A DNA stretch of 64,000 nt from Cynocephalus volans (lineage: Eukaryota > Chordata > Mammalia > Dermoptera > Cynocephalidae). The notes beneath the pieces were generated by a model. That model was not told where the DNA came from. It saw only the letters and a list, made by a program, of their open reading frames with translations, and did no database searches. Position numbers and translations under genes: made by a program. This document shows positions 57,701 to 64,000 of this stretch, one piece after another (within the stretch, counting starts at the first letter, position 1; each line of letters begins with the position of its first letter). The stretch is from NCBI RefSeq assembly GCF_027409185.1, contig NC_084462.1, forward strand, positions 25,147,577 to 25,211,576, written 5' to 3'.

Positions 57701-60700
57701 AGTGTTCTTATTTCCTCTCATACTGACTACGTCGGGGCACCTGCTCCATGGACATCCCAGCCATGCCCACGTGCTACCCTCAGCCTCCCTTCCCAGCTGC
57801 TGTCCTTCCTCCTTAAGTTTGCCCTCCTCAAGGTCACACGTGGCCCCTCGGCTGTCTCTGCTCCAGGGCTGTAAATGTACAAGAGCAGGAAGAAGGACGA
57901 GGAGGAGAGTTGGGCTTCCACGTGTCAGAATGCAGCCCGGAGCAGCTGGCGCTCATCAACAGCACACAGGCCTGCAGGGTGCTGCTGGACCCTGAGGGCC
58001 CGTTTGCTGCTTGTCACCAGGCTGTGGCCCCAGCACCCTTTCAGGAGTGAGTCATGGGCTCAGGTGCCTGCTCTGGCTGGGCTCTGTTGGTTCACTTCTT
58101 TCTCCTTATGGCCTCAGTTCCTGTGACCCTCCCTTGACACCCCCTGATGTCTTTCTGTTTGGGGTTTCAGGCCCTCTTCTGCAGTCTTCTTCCCTCCCCC
58201 TCTCTGACAATCCTCTCCCTCACCCCCCTCTATCCCAGGCACTGTGTACTTGATCTGTGTGCTGCCCGGGACCCTGAGGAGCAAGAGGAGCTGCGCTGCA
58301 GGGTCCTGGGCGGGTACGCCATCATCTGCCAGGAGGTGGGCGCTGCCGTGGCTGGCTGGCGGGACCACACTGGCTGCGGTAAGGCCGCCCTTCCCCACAG
58401 CTGGCCCTGTCCCCCTCTGCCATTCTCCCCTCTGCTTCACTCTGTTCCCACCCCTGACCTGGTCTCGGGCTTCCTGTCTTGAGTCCTCCGTCCTTCAACT
58501 CTCACCACCTTCAAATCAGCACATCCTTCCCAGCCGGCCCCTCCTCTGTCCCACCCGGGAGCCTCCCCCCACCCCGGTCTCCCCATTTCCCTCCCTTTTG
58601 CCAATGACCGTCTTTGCTTATCCAGTTCCTTCACACCCTCTAATGTCCCAGACAAAAAGACCCCCAGATGAAGCTGGGCCACCCAGTCTGGCTTCCCTGC
58701 CTATGAGCAGCTCTGCGTTCTGTTGGGCCACCTTGTGCCCCTTCTTACAGCTTTCAGCCCCCTATTCCCTATACCTGTTTGGCCAGCTGAAGCCCCAGCC
58801 TGCTTTTGACTGTGACTCTGTCCCTGCAGCCTTGGTATGTCCAGCCAATACCGTGTATCAGAGCTGTATGACGCCCTGTCCAGCATCCTGTGCCCACCTG
58901 GTGGCCCCCAGGGACTGTGAGGGCCCATGCACGGAAGGCTGTGCCAGTATCCCAGGCTACATTTACAGCGGTGCCCAGAGCCTCCCCCTGGCCCACTGTG
59001 GCTGCAGCAGCAATGGCACCTACTACCAGGTCTGGCTGGGAGTGGGAGGCCCAGGGAGCAGAGGGGCAAAGAGAGCCAGACAAGCATGAAACCAGAACTT
59101 CTCCTCCCTGCCCTTCTCCCTTTCCCAGCTGGGTGACAGTTTTGTGAATGAAGATTGCTCTCAGCGCTGCACCTGCGCCAGCTCGGGGATCCTGCTGTGC
59201 GAGCCCCTCCGCTGCAGCACCGGCGAAACCTGTACCCTGGGGAACCTCACCCGAGGCTGCTTCCGAGGTAGACCTGGACCCCTGTTTGGCTCCAAGTTGC
59301 CTGCACACCTTGGGGTGTCCCTGGACTGAGGATTGTCCCTTCTGTCCCCTTCCTGGGACTCTCCCACATTCATGTCAGGAAGTTTTCCCTCCCTTTTTAG
59401 GGAGGGGCAAAGGAAAAGGACCCAGGCACTAAGCTCAGCACTGTGCCAGATCCTTTCTAGCAACAGCTCCCCATGATCTCCTTTAGTACTTAGTTCAGCA
59501 CTTGGTGGTAAGCATAGCACCCCTATTTTATAGGTAATGAAAACGGAGTTCAGAGAAGTTATGCAATTTCCCCAAAGCCCAGGACTAGGAGGGTAGAGCC
59601 ACGATTTGGAGCCACACCAGCTGACCCCTGGCCAGTCTCAGATAGCTGCCGTTTGCCCCCCTGGGGTACCAGCGCCCAGCCACGCCTCTCCCAGGCTGTG
59701 GGTGTCCTCCCAGGGCCCCCTCTCACAATCCCTCCATCCTTGCAGAAAGCCCCTGTCTACAGAACCCTTGTAAGAATGATGGCCGGTGTCAGGAGCAAGG
59801 AGACAGCTTCAACTGCAAGTGCGAACTTGGTTACGGGGGACACCTCTGCACAGAGCCATGGGATGTCCCGCCCGTCAGAAAGCCAGGTGACAGCTGCATC
59901 CCAGGCCGATCCCCTACCAATAACCACCTCAGAATTATTCTATATGTATAATATTAACATATAATATCTATTATAGATATTATAATGTTAAAGGTTGTAG
60001 GTATTATATATTACATATTATAGTATCTAGAGGCTGGCCAGTTGGCTCAGTTGGTTAGAACATGGTGTTATAACACCAAGGTCAAGGGTTCAGATCCCCA
60101 TACTGGCCAGCTACGAAAAAAAGGAAAAATTACCTGTATTATAGTATCTATTAATAGATATAATAGAGAATATATTAGTAATGTAGTATATGTTGTAATA
60201 TATATTCAAATGTATTATATGTATTGATATAATACATATTGCATATAATAGGGATCATGTTATAATATGATCCCTAGAGATTAGCAGGACAAGGATCCTC
60301 ACTCAGTCCCCATGCCCATCCCCCTGCCACATACTCTGGAGTGTTCTCTTGACTCCTAGCCTGCCCACTTCTGTGACCTCTGTGCCTCACTCCTGCTGTT
60401 GTCTCCTCCTCTTGGGTCCCTCTAGGCCTCCCCAATACCATTTATTGTGTTTCCTATCCAAAACTATGATTCCCTTGGGCCTCTGGGCCAGTGGTTCTCC
60501 AACTTCATCTGGCCTAAGACTGGTGAAGGGGAGTAGCTTGTTAGTGTGTACGTTCCGGGACTCAGCCCCAGAGATTCCGATTCAGTAGGTCTGGAGTGGG
60601 CCCGGAAATCTGCATTTCACCAAGCACCCAGGTAACTCATGGATGGAAGTGACTCCAAGGCTCCTCTTTCAGAAATGCTGGCTGAGTTGACACCCTGGAC

Positions 60701-61357
60701 GCTAGGGGCCCAGCTAGATGAACATCCCTCTAAAACAGCTTATGGGAGCTGTGTCTGGAAACGAAAAGGAGGCTGGGGGTAGCACTGAAGGCTTGGAGTC
60801 CCTGGGGACGACAGCCTCCTATAGGGAGAACCAGCCACCCAGAGATGTGGGTGGATGAGTCTCTTAGGGTAGCAACACAGGACCAAAAGGGAGTGTCTCC
60901 TCCCCTGCCCCTCGGTCCCCCACCCCTTCCTATCCCACGTCCCTGTTTCTCTTCCCTGCACCCAGAAGCATCCAACTTTGGGGCCATCCTCTTGGGAATG
61001 CTGTTGCCCATGACAGTCATAGTGCTGGCAGTGACCAGAGGGTGCATTCACAGGATGAAGAGGAGGAGGAAGATGTGAGTTCTGGGAGGGGGTGAGGAGG
61101 GGCAGGCAGGGGCGAGTAAGCAGGAGAGTGGGCCGGGCCAGGGACACAGGGAAGGCCACATGCAGACACGTGTCTGTTTCCCACCACCTCCTAGGGAGAA
61201 AATGCATAGCCAGAATAGAGCCAGGCTGGAGGACACAGGTGAGGAGCACCCTACAGCCCAGAACCTCGAGGGCCAAGTTGAGTGTGCCCCTGACATGGGC
61301 TTCCTGCCTTCTCTTCATGTTGTTCCTGAACGTGCCTTCAGAGTTGCTCAGTCCTGA
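29552..61357 (+). CDS. ZAN: ZAN, zonadhesin (46 coding exons, intact frame)
   Basis: Forty-six exons can be joined with consistent phase into 2,661 codons including the TGA at 61355-61357, against about 2,812 residues in human. Zonadhesin is a sperm acrosomal membrane protein that binds the zona pellucida in a species-selective way. Order of parts: signal peptide (about 1-20), MAM1 (44-212), MAM2 (213-375), MAM3 (376-543), mucin-like block (544-832), TIL module (833-941), D1 (942-1329), D2 (1330-1718), D3 (1719-2120), D4 (2121-2523), EGF (2524-2570), transmembrane helix and tail (2571-2660). All introns are GT-AG except intron 32, which begins GC. D3 is single, unlike mouse with its many partial D3 repeats. 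Exon coordinates are in the block entries below. Only splicing predictions, not transcripts, support the joins. Confidence 0.95.
31195..32077 (+). CDS. ZAN: ZAN exons 3-5: MAM domain 1
   Basis: Exons are 31195-31341, 31536-31807 and 31990-32077. The domain starts [13 protein letters not shown], runs through the diagnostic [15 protein letters not shown] stretch, and ends [15 protein letters not shown] domains are beta-sandwich adhesion modules. The intron pattern (147, 272 and 88 bp exons) recurs almost exactly in MAM3. Confidence 0.95.
32794..35857 (+). CDS. ZAN: ZAN exons 6-9: MAM domain 2
   Basis: Exons are 32794-32946, 35013-35177, 35506-35597 and 35779-35857. The protein begins [14 protein letters not shown] and ends [12 protein letters not shown]. 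It is split once more than MAM1 and MAM3: the central 272-bp exon of those is replaced by two exons of 165 and 92 bp. Intron 6 is 2.1 kb and holds an old repeat, a pyrimidine tract and a CpG island. Confidence 0.95.
33195..33800 (+). repeat. Old interspersed repeat in ZAN intron 6
   Basis: It begins with 'acttatgatatgccaggcac' and 'gtacaaaacagacaag', and ends with 'cagaggagtgacttgatctg'. I recognise this as a common mammal-wide ancient repeat but cannot name the family securely (L2/MIR age). Partial relatives lie at 15835-16160 and 40690-41110. Confidence 0.55.
33868..34440 (+). repeat. Pyrimidine-rich (C/T) tract in ZAN intron 6
   Basis: About 570 nt are almost entirely C and T on the plus strand with strong strand asymmetry. 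It sits directly beside the CpG island. It may be low-complexity sequence with no function. Confidence 0.8.
34440..34660. promoter_or_regulatory. Intronic CpG island with CRE-like and CCAAT boxes
   Basis: The segment is CpG-dense within otherwise CpG-poor intron. It carries a CRE-like TGCGTCAC at 34563-34570 and an inverted CCAAT (ATTGG) at 34589-34593. On the minus strand GTAAGC follows at about 34536-34541 as a candidate donor. No gene is known to me here; promoter activity is inferred from composition. Confidence 0.5.
35959..37253 (+). CDS. ZAN: ZAN exons 10-12: MAM domain 3
   Basis: Exons are 35959-36105, 36603-36874 and 37169-37253. The domain runs from [13 protein letters not shown] through [17 protein letters not shown] to the HGTC end. 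Exon sizes 147, 272 and 85 bp mirror MAM1 (147, 272, 88), so the two probably arose by tandem duplication. Confidence 0.95.
37395..37590 (+). repeat. L2-like fragment in ZAN intron 12
   Basis: The 3' L2 pattern 'ctgaaggcaggacccatatc' followed by 'ttgcacaatactggacatat' is visible. It is diverged. Confidence 0.5.
37732..38598 (+). CDS. ZAN: ZAN exon 13: mucin-like PTEKPTV heptad block
   Basis: One 867-bp exon encodes 289 residues, of which about 33 successive heptads follow the theme VPTEKPT or IPTEKPS. Thr, Ser and Pro make it a stalk for dense O-glycosylation. The 21-nt DNA repeat is very uniform. Non-repeat ends are [17 protein letters not shown] upstream and a Ser/Thr/Ala/Pro-rich tail downstream. 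Human ZAN has the same kind of block but longer and more varied. Confidence 0.95.
37783..38490 (+). repeat. 21-bp tandem repeat (about 33 units) within ZAN exon 13
   Basis: The unit is 'cccaccgtccccactgaaaaa' with small changes. A marker variant with GGAAAA in place of GAAAAA (Gly for Glu) occurs at 37923, 38091, 38217 and 38343, spaced 168, 126 and 126 bp, that is 8, 6 and 6 units. Confidence 0.95.
38815..39175 (-). repeat. LINE-1 3' end fragment, antisense, ZAN intron 13
   Basis: The pattern 'ttattgagatataattcata', 'aaagtgtacaattcagtgg' and 'ccctgacaaccaccagtctc' is the antisense L1M 3' region also seen at 27655 and 49195. Confidence 0.85.
39290..41459 (+). CDS. ZAN: ZAN exons 14-15: first TIL module and cysteine-rich linker
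   Basis: Exons are 39290-39474 and 41318-41459. Exon 14 gives a TIL-type module ([16 protein letters not shown] to [12 protein letters not shown]). Exon 15 gives [16 protein letters not shown] to QYGCHPY. Together they form the partial D0-like lead-in to D1. The 1.8-kb intron between them holds the transposon, SINE and MIR copies listed separately. Confidence 0.93.
39912..40305 (+). repeat. hAT-Charlie non-autonomous DNA transposon (MER1-type), SINE-interrupted
   Basis: The ends form inverted repeats: CAGCGCTGTCCAATAG at 39912 and the complement of TGTTGGACAGCG near 40293-40304. Internal 'agccacaaaaggaaacagg' and 'gtgtattttacacttac' match the MER1-type pattern. A tRNA SINE at 40051-40149 splits it, so it is older than that SINE. 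The exact subfamily is from memory. Confidence 0.8.
40051..40149 (-). repeat. tRNA-Ile SINE, monomer, inside the MER1-type element
   Basis: The minus-strand monomer has a T-run tail from 40051 and an unusual 12-base G run (plus strand) next to it. The B-box side is partly deleted ('ggggatccaaaccttggtg'). Confidence 0.85.
40308..40515 (+). repeat. MIR SINE
   Basis: The sense-strand MIR order is well kept: 'gagcttgaaccctggctc', 'gagcaagtttctttacctc', 'ataaagttgttgtaaggat' and 'cttagtaaatgttcttgcc'. Confidence 0.85.
40690..41110 (+). repeat. Old interspersed repeat in ZAN intron 14
   Basis: The order 'tttattgaatgagagctttc', 'agatggtgagtaaagacag' and 'cctgagaaagccatccttg' matches the same ancient family as at 33195-33800. 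It reaches nearly to exon 15. Confidence 0.5.
41622..46457 (+). CDS. ZAN: ZAN exons 16-23: D1 (VWD, C8, TIL and linker)
   Basis: Exons are 41622-41741, 42279-42403, 42679-42824, 43478-43627 (VWD), 43937-44044, 44157-44326 (C8), 44897-45099 (TIL) and 46316-46457 (linker). The VWD starts [16 protein letters not shown] and carries [15 protein letters not shown], with the CxxC pair and the acidic calcium-binding-type loop of the family. The TIL is [14 protein letters not shown] to [10 protein letters not shown] domains mediate oligomer formation and zona binding. The VWD is cut by an intron at GNST that D2, D3 and D4 lack. Exon 16 follows a CAGTAG tandem acceptor; the upstream AG keeps the human length. 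Confidence 0.93.
45340..46150 (+). repeat. L2/MIR-age repeat remnants in ZAN intron 22
   Basis: Diverged L2-like blocks lie at about 45600-45960 ('ttgaagccctcctaataag') and 45990-46150 ('gtgagttctgtaaggacag' then 'cacctggcacaatacagac'). No gene is seen in this 1.2-kb intron. Confidence 0.55.
46781..50319 (+). CDS. ZAN: ZAN exons 24-30: D2 (VWD, C8, TIL and linker)
   Basis: Exons are 46781-47028, 47285-47465, 47751-47862 (VWD), 48293-48387, 48714-48890 (C8), 49688+2 to 49898, i.e. 49690-49898 (TIL), and 50175-50319 (linker). VWD opens [17 protein letters not shown] and contains [16 protein letters not shown], the full CGLC motif tied to disulfide exchange in VWF-type assembly. The TIL reads [14 protein letters not shown] and ends CVPLSQCGC. 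Exon 24 is a single 248-bp exon where D1 uses two. Confidence 0.93.
49195..49605 (-). repeat. LINE-1 3' end fragment, antisense, ZAN intron 28
   Basis: The pattern 'gtggtaaaatatacagaac', 'agtgtacagttcagtggc' and 'tctctatgaatttgactcc' matches the antisense L1M 3' region. It stops about 85 bp before exon 29. Confidence 0.85.
50689..55833 (+). CDS. ZAN: ZAN exons 31-36: D3 (VWD, C8, TIL and linker)
   Basis: Exons are 50689-50930, 51030-51194, 51398-51522 (VWD), 51871-52190 (C8), 54949-55160 (TIL) and 55692-55833 (linker). The VWD has [15 protein letters not shown]. Intron 32 starts GC (AAG|GCAAGG at 51195) and ends AG; joining there gives GKVCGIC, matching human, so it is a GC-AG intron. The C8 is one 320-bp exon, while D1, D2 and D4 split it in two. 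The mouse gene has many partial extra D3 copies here; none is seen. Confidence 0.93.
52330..52650 (+). repeat. L2-like remnant in ZAN intron 34
   Basis: The L2 pattern 'gattaagtccaagctccc' then 'gcacatcagcctgcaccaac' and 'cttgatccacactgctccg' is present. It is diverged. Confidence 0.55.
52973..53071 (-). repeat. tRNA-Ile SINE, monomer, inside L1
   Basis: The minus-strand monomer runs from a T-run tail at about 52973 to 'ctggccagcccc' at 53071. Confidence 0.85.
53695..53809 (-). repeat. tRNA-Ile SINE, monomer, inside L1
   Basis: The minus-strand monomer has a T/A-rich tail and is flanked by related 'atcaaactgttttatt' and 'attgaactattttac' sequence, the probable target-site duplication. Confidence 0.85.
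55385..55522 (+). repeat. MIR SINE in ZAN intron 35
   Basis: The order 'gacatgggtttgaatcctg', 'ccagttgggtgatctctg' and 'ctgtttcctcacctaaaatg' is the sense MIR core. Confidence 0.85.
56230..59267 (+). CDS. ZAN: ZAN exons 37-43: D4 (VWD, C8, TIL and linker)
   Basis: Exons are 56230-56477, 57100-57229, 57440-57611 (VWD), 57867-58046, 58239-58378 (C8), 58830-59029 (TIL) and 59129-59267 (linker). The VWD opens [15 protein letters not shown] and contains [15 protein letters not shown]: the first Cys of the CGLC motif is His, as Ser in human. The exchange motif is therefore not usable in D4. The TIL is [14 protein letters not shown] to LPLAHCGC. Intron 37 holds a SINE. Confidence 0.93.
56682..56790 (+). 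repeat. tRNA-Ile SINE, monomer, ZAN intron 37
   Basis: The plus-strand monomer keeps 'gctagctcagttggttagaa' and ends in a 27-base A tail, which suggests a fairly young copy. Confidence 0.92.
59430..59605 (-). repeat. MIR-like remnant in ZAN intron 43
   Basis: The antisense order 'cagcactgtgccagatcc', 'ctattttataggtaatgaaa' and 'aatttccccaaagcccagg' is MIR-like. Confidence 0.65.
59746..59886 (+). CDS. ZAN: ZAN exon 44: EGF-like module
   Basis: One exon encodes a six-cysteine EGF-like module, [12 protein letters not shown], then [14 protein letters not shown]. Human has one at the same place. It precedes the membrane helix. Confidence 0.95.
59935..60265. repeat. AT-rich, palindrome-bearing low-complexity DNA in ZAN intron 44
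   Basis: Runs of TATAATAT-type sequence with small inverted repeats (such as 'ataatatctattatagatat') make up the segment. A tRNA SINE sits in the middle. Confidence 0.8.
60030..60136 (+). repeat. tRNA-Ile SINE, monomer, in the AT-rich tract
   Basis: The plus-strand copy has a duplication ATTATAGTATCTA at 60017-60029 and about 60138-60150. Its tRNA body is one of the closest to tRNA-Ile in the window. Confidence 0.92.
60487..60680 (+). repeat. hAT-Charlie MER5A-like element
   Basis: The sequence has 'ccagtggttctccaacttc', 'cccagagattccgattcag' and 'aatctgcatttcaccaag', the MER5A-type pattern. The 3' end is diverged. Confidence 0.7.
60966..61357 (+). CDS. ZAN: ZAN exons 45-46: transmembrane helix and cytoplasmic tail
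   Basis: Exons are 60966-61074 and 61195-61357. The helix is [20 protein letters not shown], followed by a basic stop-transfer stretch (RMKRRRK). The tail ends [10 protein letters not shown] and stops at 61355-61357. A single-pass type I membrane protein is implied. Confidence 0.95.
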
Positions 61358-61410
61358 GTTGTCCTCAAATAAGGAGATAAAATAAAATTATTTATTTTTG
61401 AGATGAGAAT
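61358..61410 (+). terminator. ZAN: ZAN 3' UTR and AATAAA poly(A) signal
   Basis: AATAAA is at 61381-61386, only 24 nt after the stop codon. The 3' UTR is therefore very short. Confidence 0.85.
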
Positions 61411-63615
61411 TTCCATGTGATTACGGTGGACGAAGTTGAGTCTGTGAGGACAGTCTTGCAGGGAGAAATATGAGAGACAGCTGTGTAGGGGCCGAGGGCT
61501 GGGTTCTATGCAAAATGCCCAGGGGGGAGAGGAATCCTGGTCTGAGGTGATGAAGGGCTTGCCCCATAGAGGAAGCCACATGGGGGGGTCCATTAAGCCC
61601 TGGGGAGGCCACCATCACTGGAGAGGCAGAAAGGACGGGGAGGGAAGAGGGATGCAGGGTGGGATGTAGCCTCAGACCGCAGGCTTCTGATACTTTTTCT
61701 GAGAAAAAGTCTTCACCCCAGGAATCCTAGTTCTTAGAGGAAGAACATGGCTTTGAGCTCCCCACCAAGGGAAGTGAAAGGTGGTTCAGAGAAGTTTGTT
61801 TCCAATGATGAGATTAATCGCTGGGTAGATATCCCAAGGGTGAATGGGCCTTTGACCCTCCGGGGAGGCCTCCACCCTCCGCAATTGCCCATTTCTCAAA
61901 AGTGCTGAGGGGTTACTCTGCGCACTGAGGGTGAGATCTGGGGCAGGCTTGCTGACTTCTGGCCTCCCCACAAGCCCCAGCGACTCACTCACCCCAGCCT
62001 GAGGCAAAGGTGCAAATATCTTGCCCCCTCCCCACCGGCTGCTGCCTCCCATCAGACATGTCCTTGCTTCTGGGAGGGGCTGGGACATCCTGCTTGGGCT
62101 GTGAGGGAAGGCAGGCTGCCAACTGGGCAGGGGGAGGGTCAGGATGCAGGACCCCAAGGGGAAGGCAACTTGGGTTTAGGGATGTCAAAGCAGGCAGGAC
62201 ACTGGGTTCGAGAAAGGTATTACTACTGTGTGCTTACACTCTGAGATGAGCAGCCCTGAAGCTACCTTTGTGAAAGGTGGTGAGGAAAGGGTCCTGGGCA
62301 GGGAGGGGTGCCCCTGGCCAGGCCACCTGCCCAGCATGGCAGGAAGGCTCTGGGCAGCCTCTGGAACTGGGCTGGGCATCCAGGGCTCCTGCTACCCGCC
62401 TGCTTTGACCTGAGCTCCCTATACTTGGTCTTTACTCTTTGCCTGTCCTATCTCAGTCCTGCTCCCTTAACCTTTGCTTCTCCCCTCACCAGCTCTCCAA
62501 GGCAACTGATCTAGCCTGGATGTCTAGTTGGTAGAAGGAGGTGGGCTTGGGCTGGCATCCTGTGAAGGGACTCCCTCCTTCCTTGGCAGGACGGAGTCCC
62601 TCCCACCTCCTCTTGGGGGTACAAAACATGGGCGATAAGTCACCAAGGGAGAGAGGGGACAGAGAACTCAAGAGTATTAGAGACTCCAGAAGAGGGCTGC
62701 AGAGCTAGGAAACTGGGGACAGGATCACTGCCTGAGGCTCCCTGGGCTGAGGGGCGAGGCTGTGATTTGGGGTCCTGGCACCACAGCAGGGGGTAAGCGA
62801 GGGCAGAAATGGAAAAGGCTGCTCCAGCTCAACCAGTCTGGACCGTGTTAAGGCCTGCCCCACAGGTGTCCCAGAGGGAGGGCAGACACCTGGAGGAAAG
62901 AAAGAACCAGAAGGAAAATGGGGCAGTTGGAGTGGGGGACTGACCACATCCTCGTCTTCCAGTTTGGGAGGGAGTGAGTTGAGTGGCGGGGAAGACATTC
63001 AGGTGGCTCTCCCTCCCCTTCCCAAGAGGCTGGGAGAACCTGCCTGGGCAGCATCTTGAATGGAGGAATTGTCCTCCAGCCCAGCCCAGCCCAGCCCAGC
63101 CAGCCGTCTGTGTGTGCATGTGGGGGGTCCCCCTCTGCCACTCCCCACTCTCCCCCACCCCACAGCCAAGGCCGACACTCTCCCCCATTGCCTCTAAACC
63201 AACCCCAACTGTCAACATCTGGCCCACACCTGTCTCTAGACCCCCTGCCCCAGCCTGTGCTCCCTCCTCCCTTTCAGGGCAGGACTGTGAGCTCAAGGCC
63301 TCCCCTCCCTCACACCCTCACATAGCCCCCTGCCATGGCTAAGGAAGGGGGGGGAGGGCAGCCCCACCCAGGAGGTGCCCCAGGCTCTTGGCAAGGCCAG
63401 CTGGAGCCGTTAGATGCAGCTGCCAATGACTCATCTCCCACGGCCCCCACCCCACCACCTCACACACACCCTAGGGCTGTGAACCAAGCACCCAGCCCCC
63501 CCCAGAGCCCTGCTGCCTCCAGACCTCTGACCCCCATCAGTCGGCCATAAAGCATTCCACACCCAGGCCCCACTCTCCTCAGAAATCTAGTCATGCCCAG
63601 GTCCCCATCACCCCC
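61410..63615. other. ZAN–EPHB4 intergenic spacer
   Basis: No gene is seen. The segment is moderately G+C-rich and largely unique. A short (CCCAG)n array lies at 63077-63102. Confidence 0.5.
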
Positions 63616-63619
63616 AGAG

Positions 63620-64000
63620 CTGGGATACATCCCACTTTCTTTTATTTATACAAAAAAAAGTTTTTAAAAATATAATTTAAGAACCCCTCCAAGCACCGGT
63701 GTCTGTCTCTGGTTTCCACCACTACCTCACTGCCCCTTTCCCTGCCTCACTCCCCCCCCCCCGCCCCTCATGGACACAGCTTGGGGGTACTTGGGGGTCA
63801 GGGACATGTCAGGGATTCTGACGTGACCAAGGCACTGCTCTGGAAATAGACAGAACGATGGGTCCCTGTTTCAACTTGGGCAAAGAAGGTGACAGCGAAA
63901 CGGGTGCCCTCCAACACAAAGTTATGACAAGGACCGTAGAAAAACAAAACAAACAAGGGGAGGAAAAATAAGACCGAAAACAAAAAATAAAACTCAAAAA
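63620..64000 (-). other. EPHB4: 3' UTR of a minus-strand gene, probably EPHB4
   Basis: On the minus strand a poly(A) signal AATAAA lies at 63641-63646, so a transcript entering from the right ends near 63620. No coding sequence is reached before the window ends. In human the gene after ZAN, in this direction, is EPHB4, the ephrin-B2 receptor tyrosine kinase. The name rests on gene order, and the short open frames here are not coding. Confidence 0.55.

Noticed and set aside
56682-60136. Possible functional tRNA-Ile genes at 56682 and 60030.
   Set aside because: The tRNA-like bodies end in long A tails, have target-site duplications and carry substitutions that break the acceptor stem, so they are SINEs.
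61410-63615. A further gene in the ZAN–EPHB4 spacer.
   Set aside because: Open frames are short, overlap on both strands and lack splice signals or recognisable protein sequence.
1-64000. Endogenous retrovirus or LTR element.
   Set aside because: I looked for paired long terminal repeats and gag, pol or env-like frames and saw none. All mobile sequence fits LINE, SINE or hAT elements.

Overview
This is a mammalian window that matches the POP7–EPO–ZAN segment of human 7q22 gene for gene. POP7, EPO and ZAN are recognised from their proteins. The two edge features are placed by gene order and signals. A minus-strand CpG-island first exon at about 2.77-2.91 kb fits GIGYF1. A minus-strand 3' UTR from about 63.62 kb to the end fits EPHB4. 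No Alu, B1/B2 or carnivore SINE is visible. The young SINEs (at least 14) descend from tRNA-Ile and occur as monomers and head-to-tail dimers, the layout described for colugos (Dermoptera, CYN SINEs). The host is therefore inferred, not proven, to be a colugo.

Layout: 1-3.3 kb is the CpG-rich GIGYF1 promoter and probable intron 1. 3.3-8.2 kb is intergenic, with L2 and MIR remnants and an antisense LINE-1 interrupted by four tRNA SINEs. 8.2-10.1 kb is the POP7 CpG promoter and the two-exon POP7 gene (140 aa). 10.1-18.8 kb is intergenic with SINEs, L2 and MIR. 18.8-21.7 kb is EPO: GATA-type promoter, five coding exons (192 aa), and the 3' hypoxia enhancer. 21.7-29.5 kb is intergenic with L2, MIR and LINE-1. 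29.55-61.4 kb is ZAN on the plus strand, and 61.4-63.6 kb is short GC-rich spacer.

ZAN could be resolved exon by exon. It has 46 coding exons with consistent phase throughout, giving a continuous 2,660-codon reading frame. In order these encode a signal peptide, three MAM domains, a 33-heptad Thr/Pro/Glu/Lys mucin-like block, a TIL module, four VWD-C8-TIL units (D1-D4), an EGF-like module, one transmembrane helix and a short tail. One intron uses a GC donor.

The genes do not form a pathway. POP7 is an RNase P/MRP subunit, EPO the hypoxia-induced red-cell hormone, and ZAN the sperm protein that binds the egg coat. The most interesting signals are an EPO 3' enhancer that keeps the HIF core and the HNF4-type repeat but lacks the ancillary CACAG box, a CpG island with divergent promoter elements inside ZAN intron 6 beside a long pyrimidine-only tract, three CACGTGAC sites around the GIGYF1 start, and mosaic tRNA-Ile SINEs. 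I found no wholly new system.
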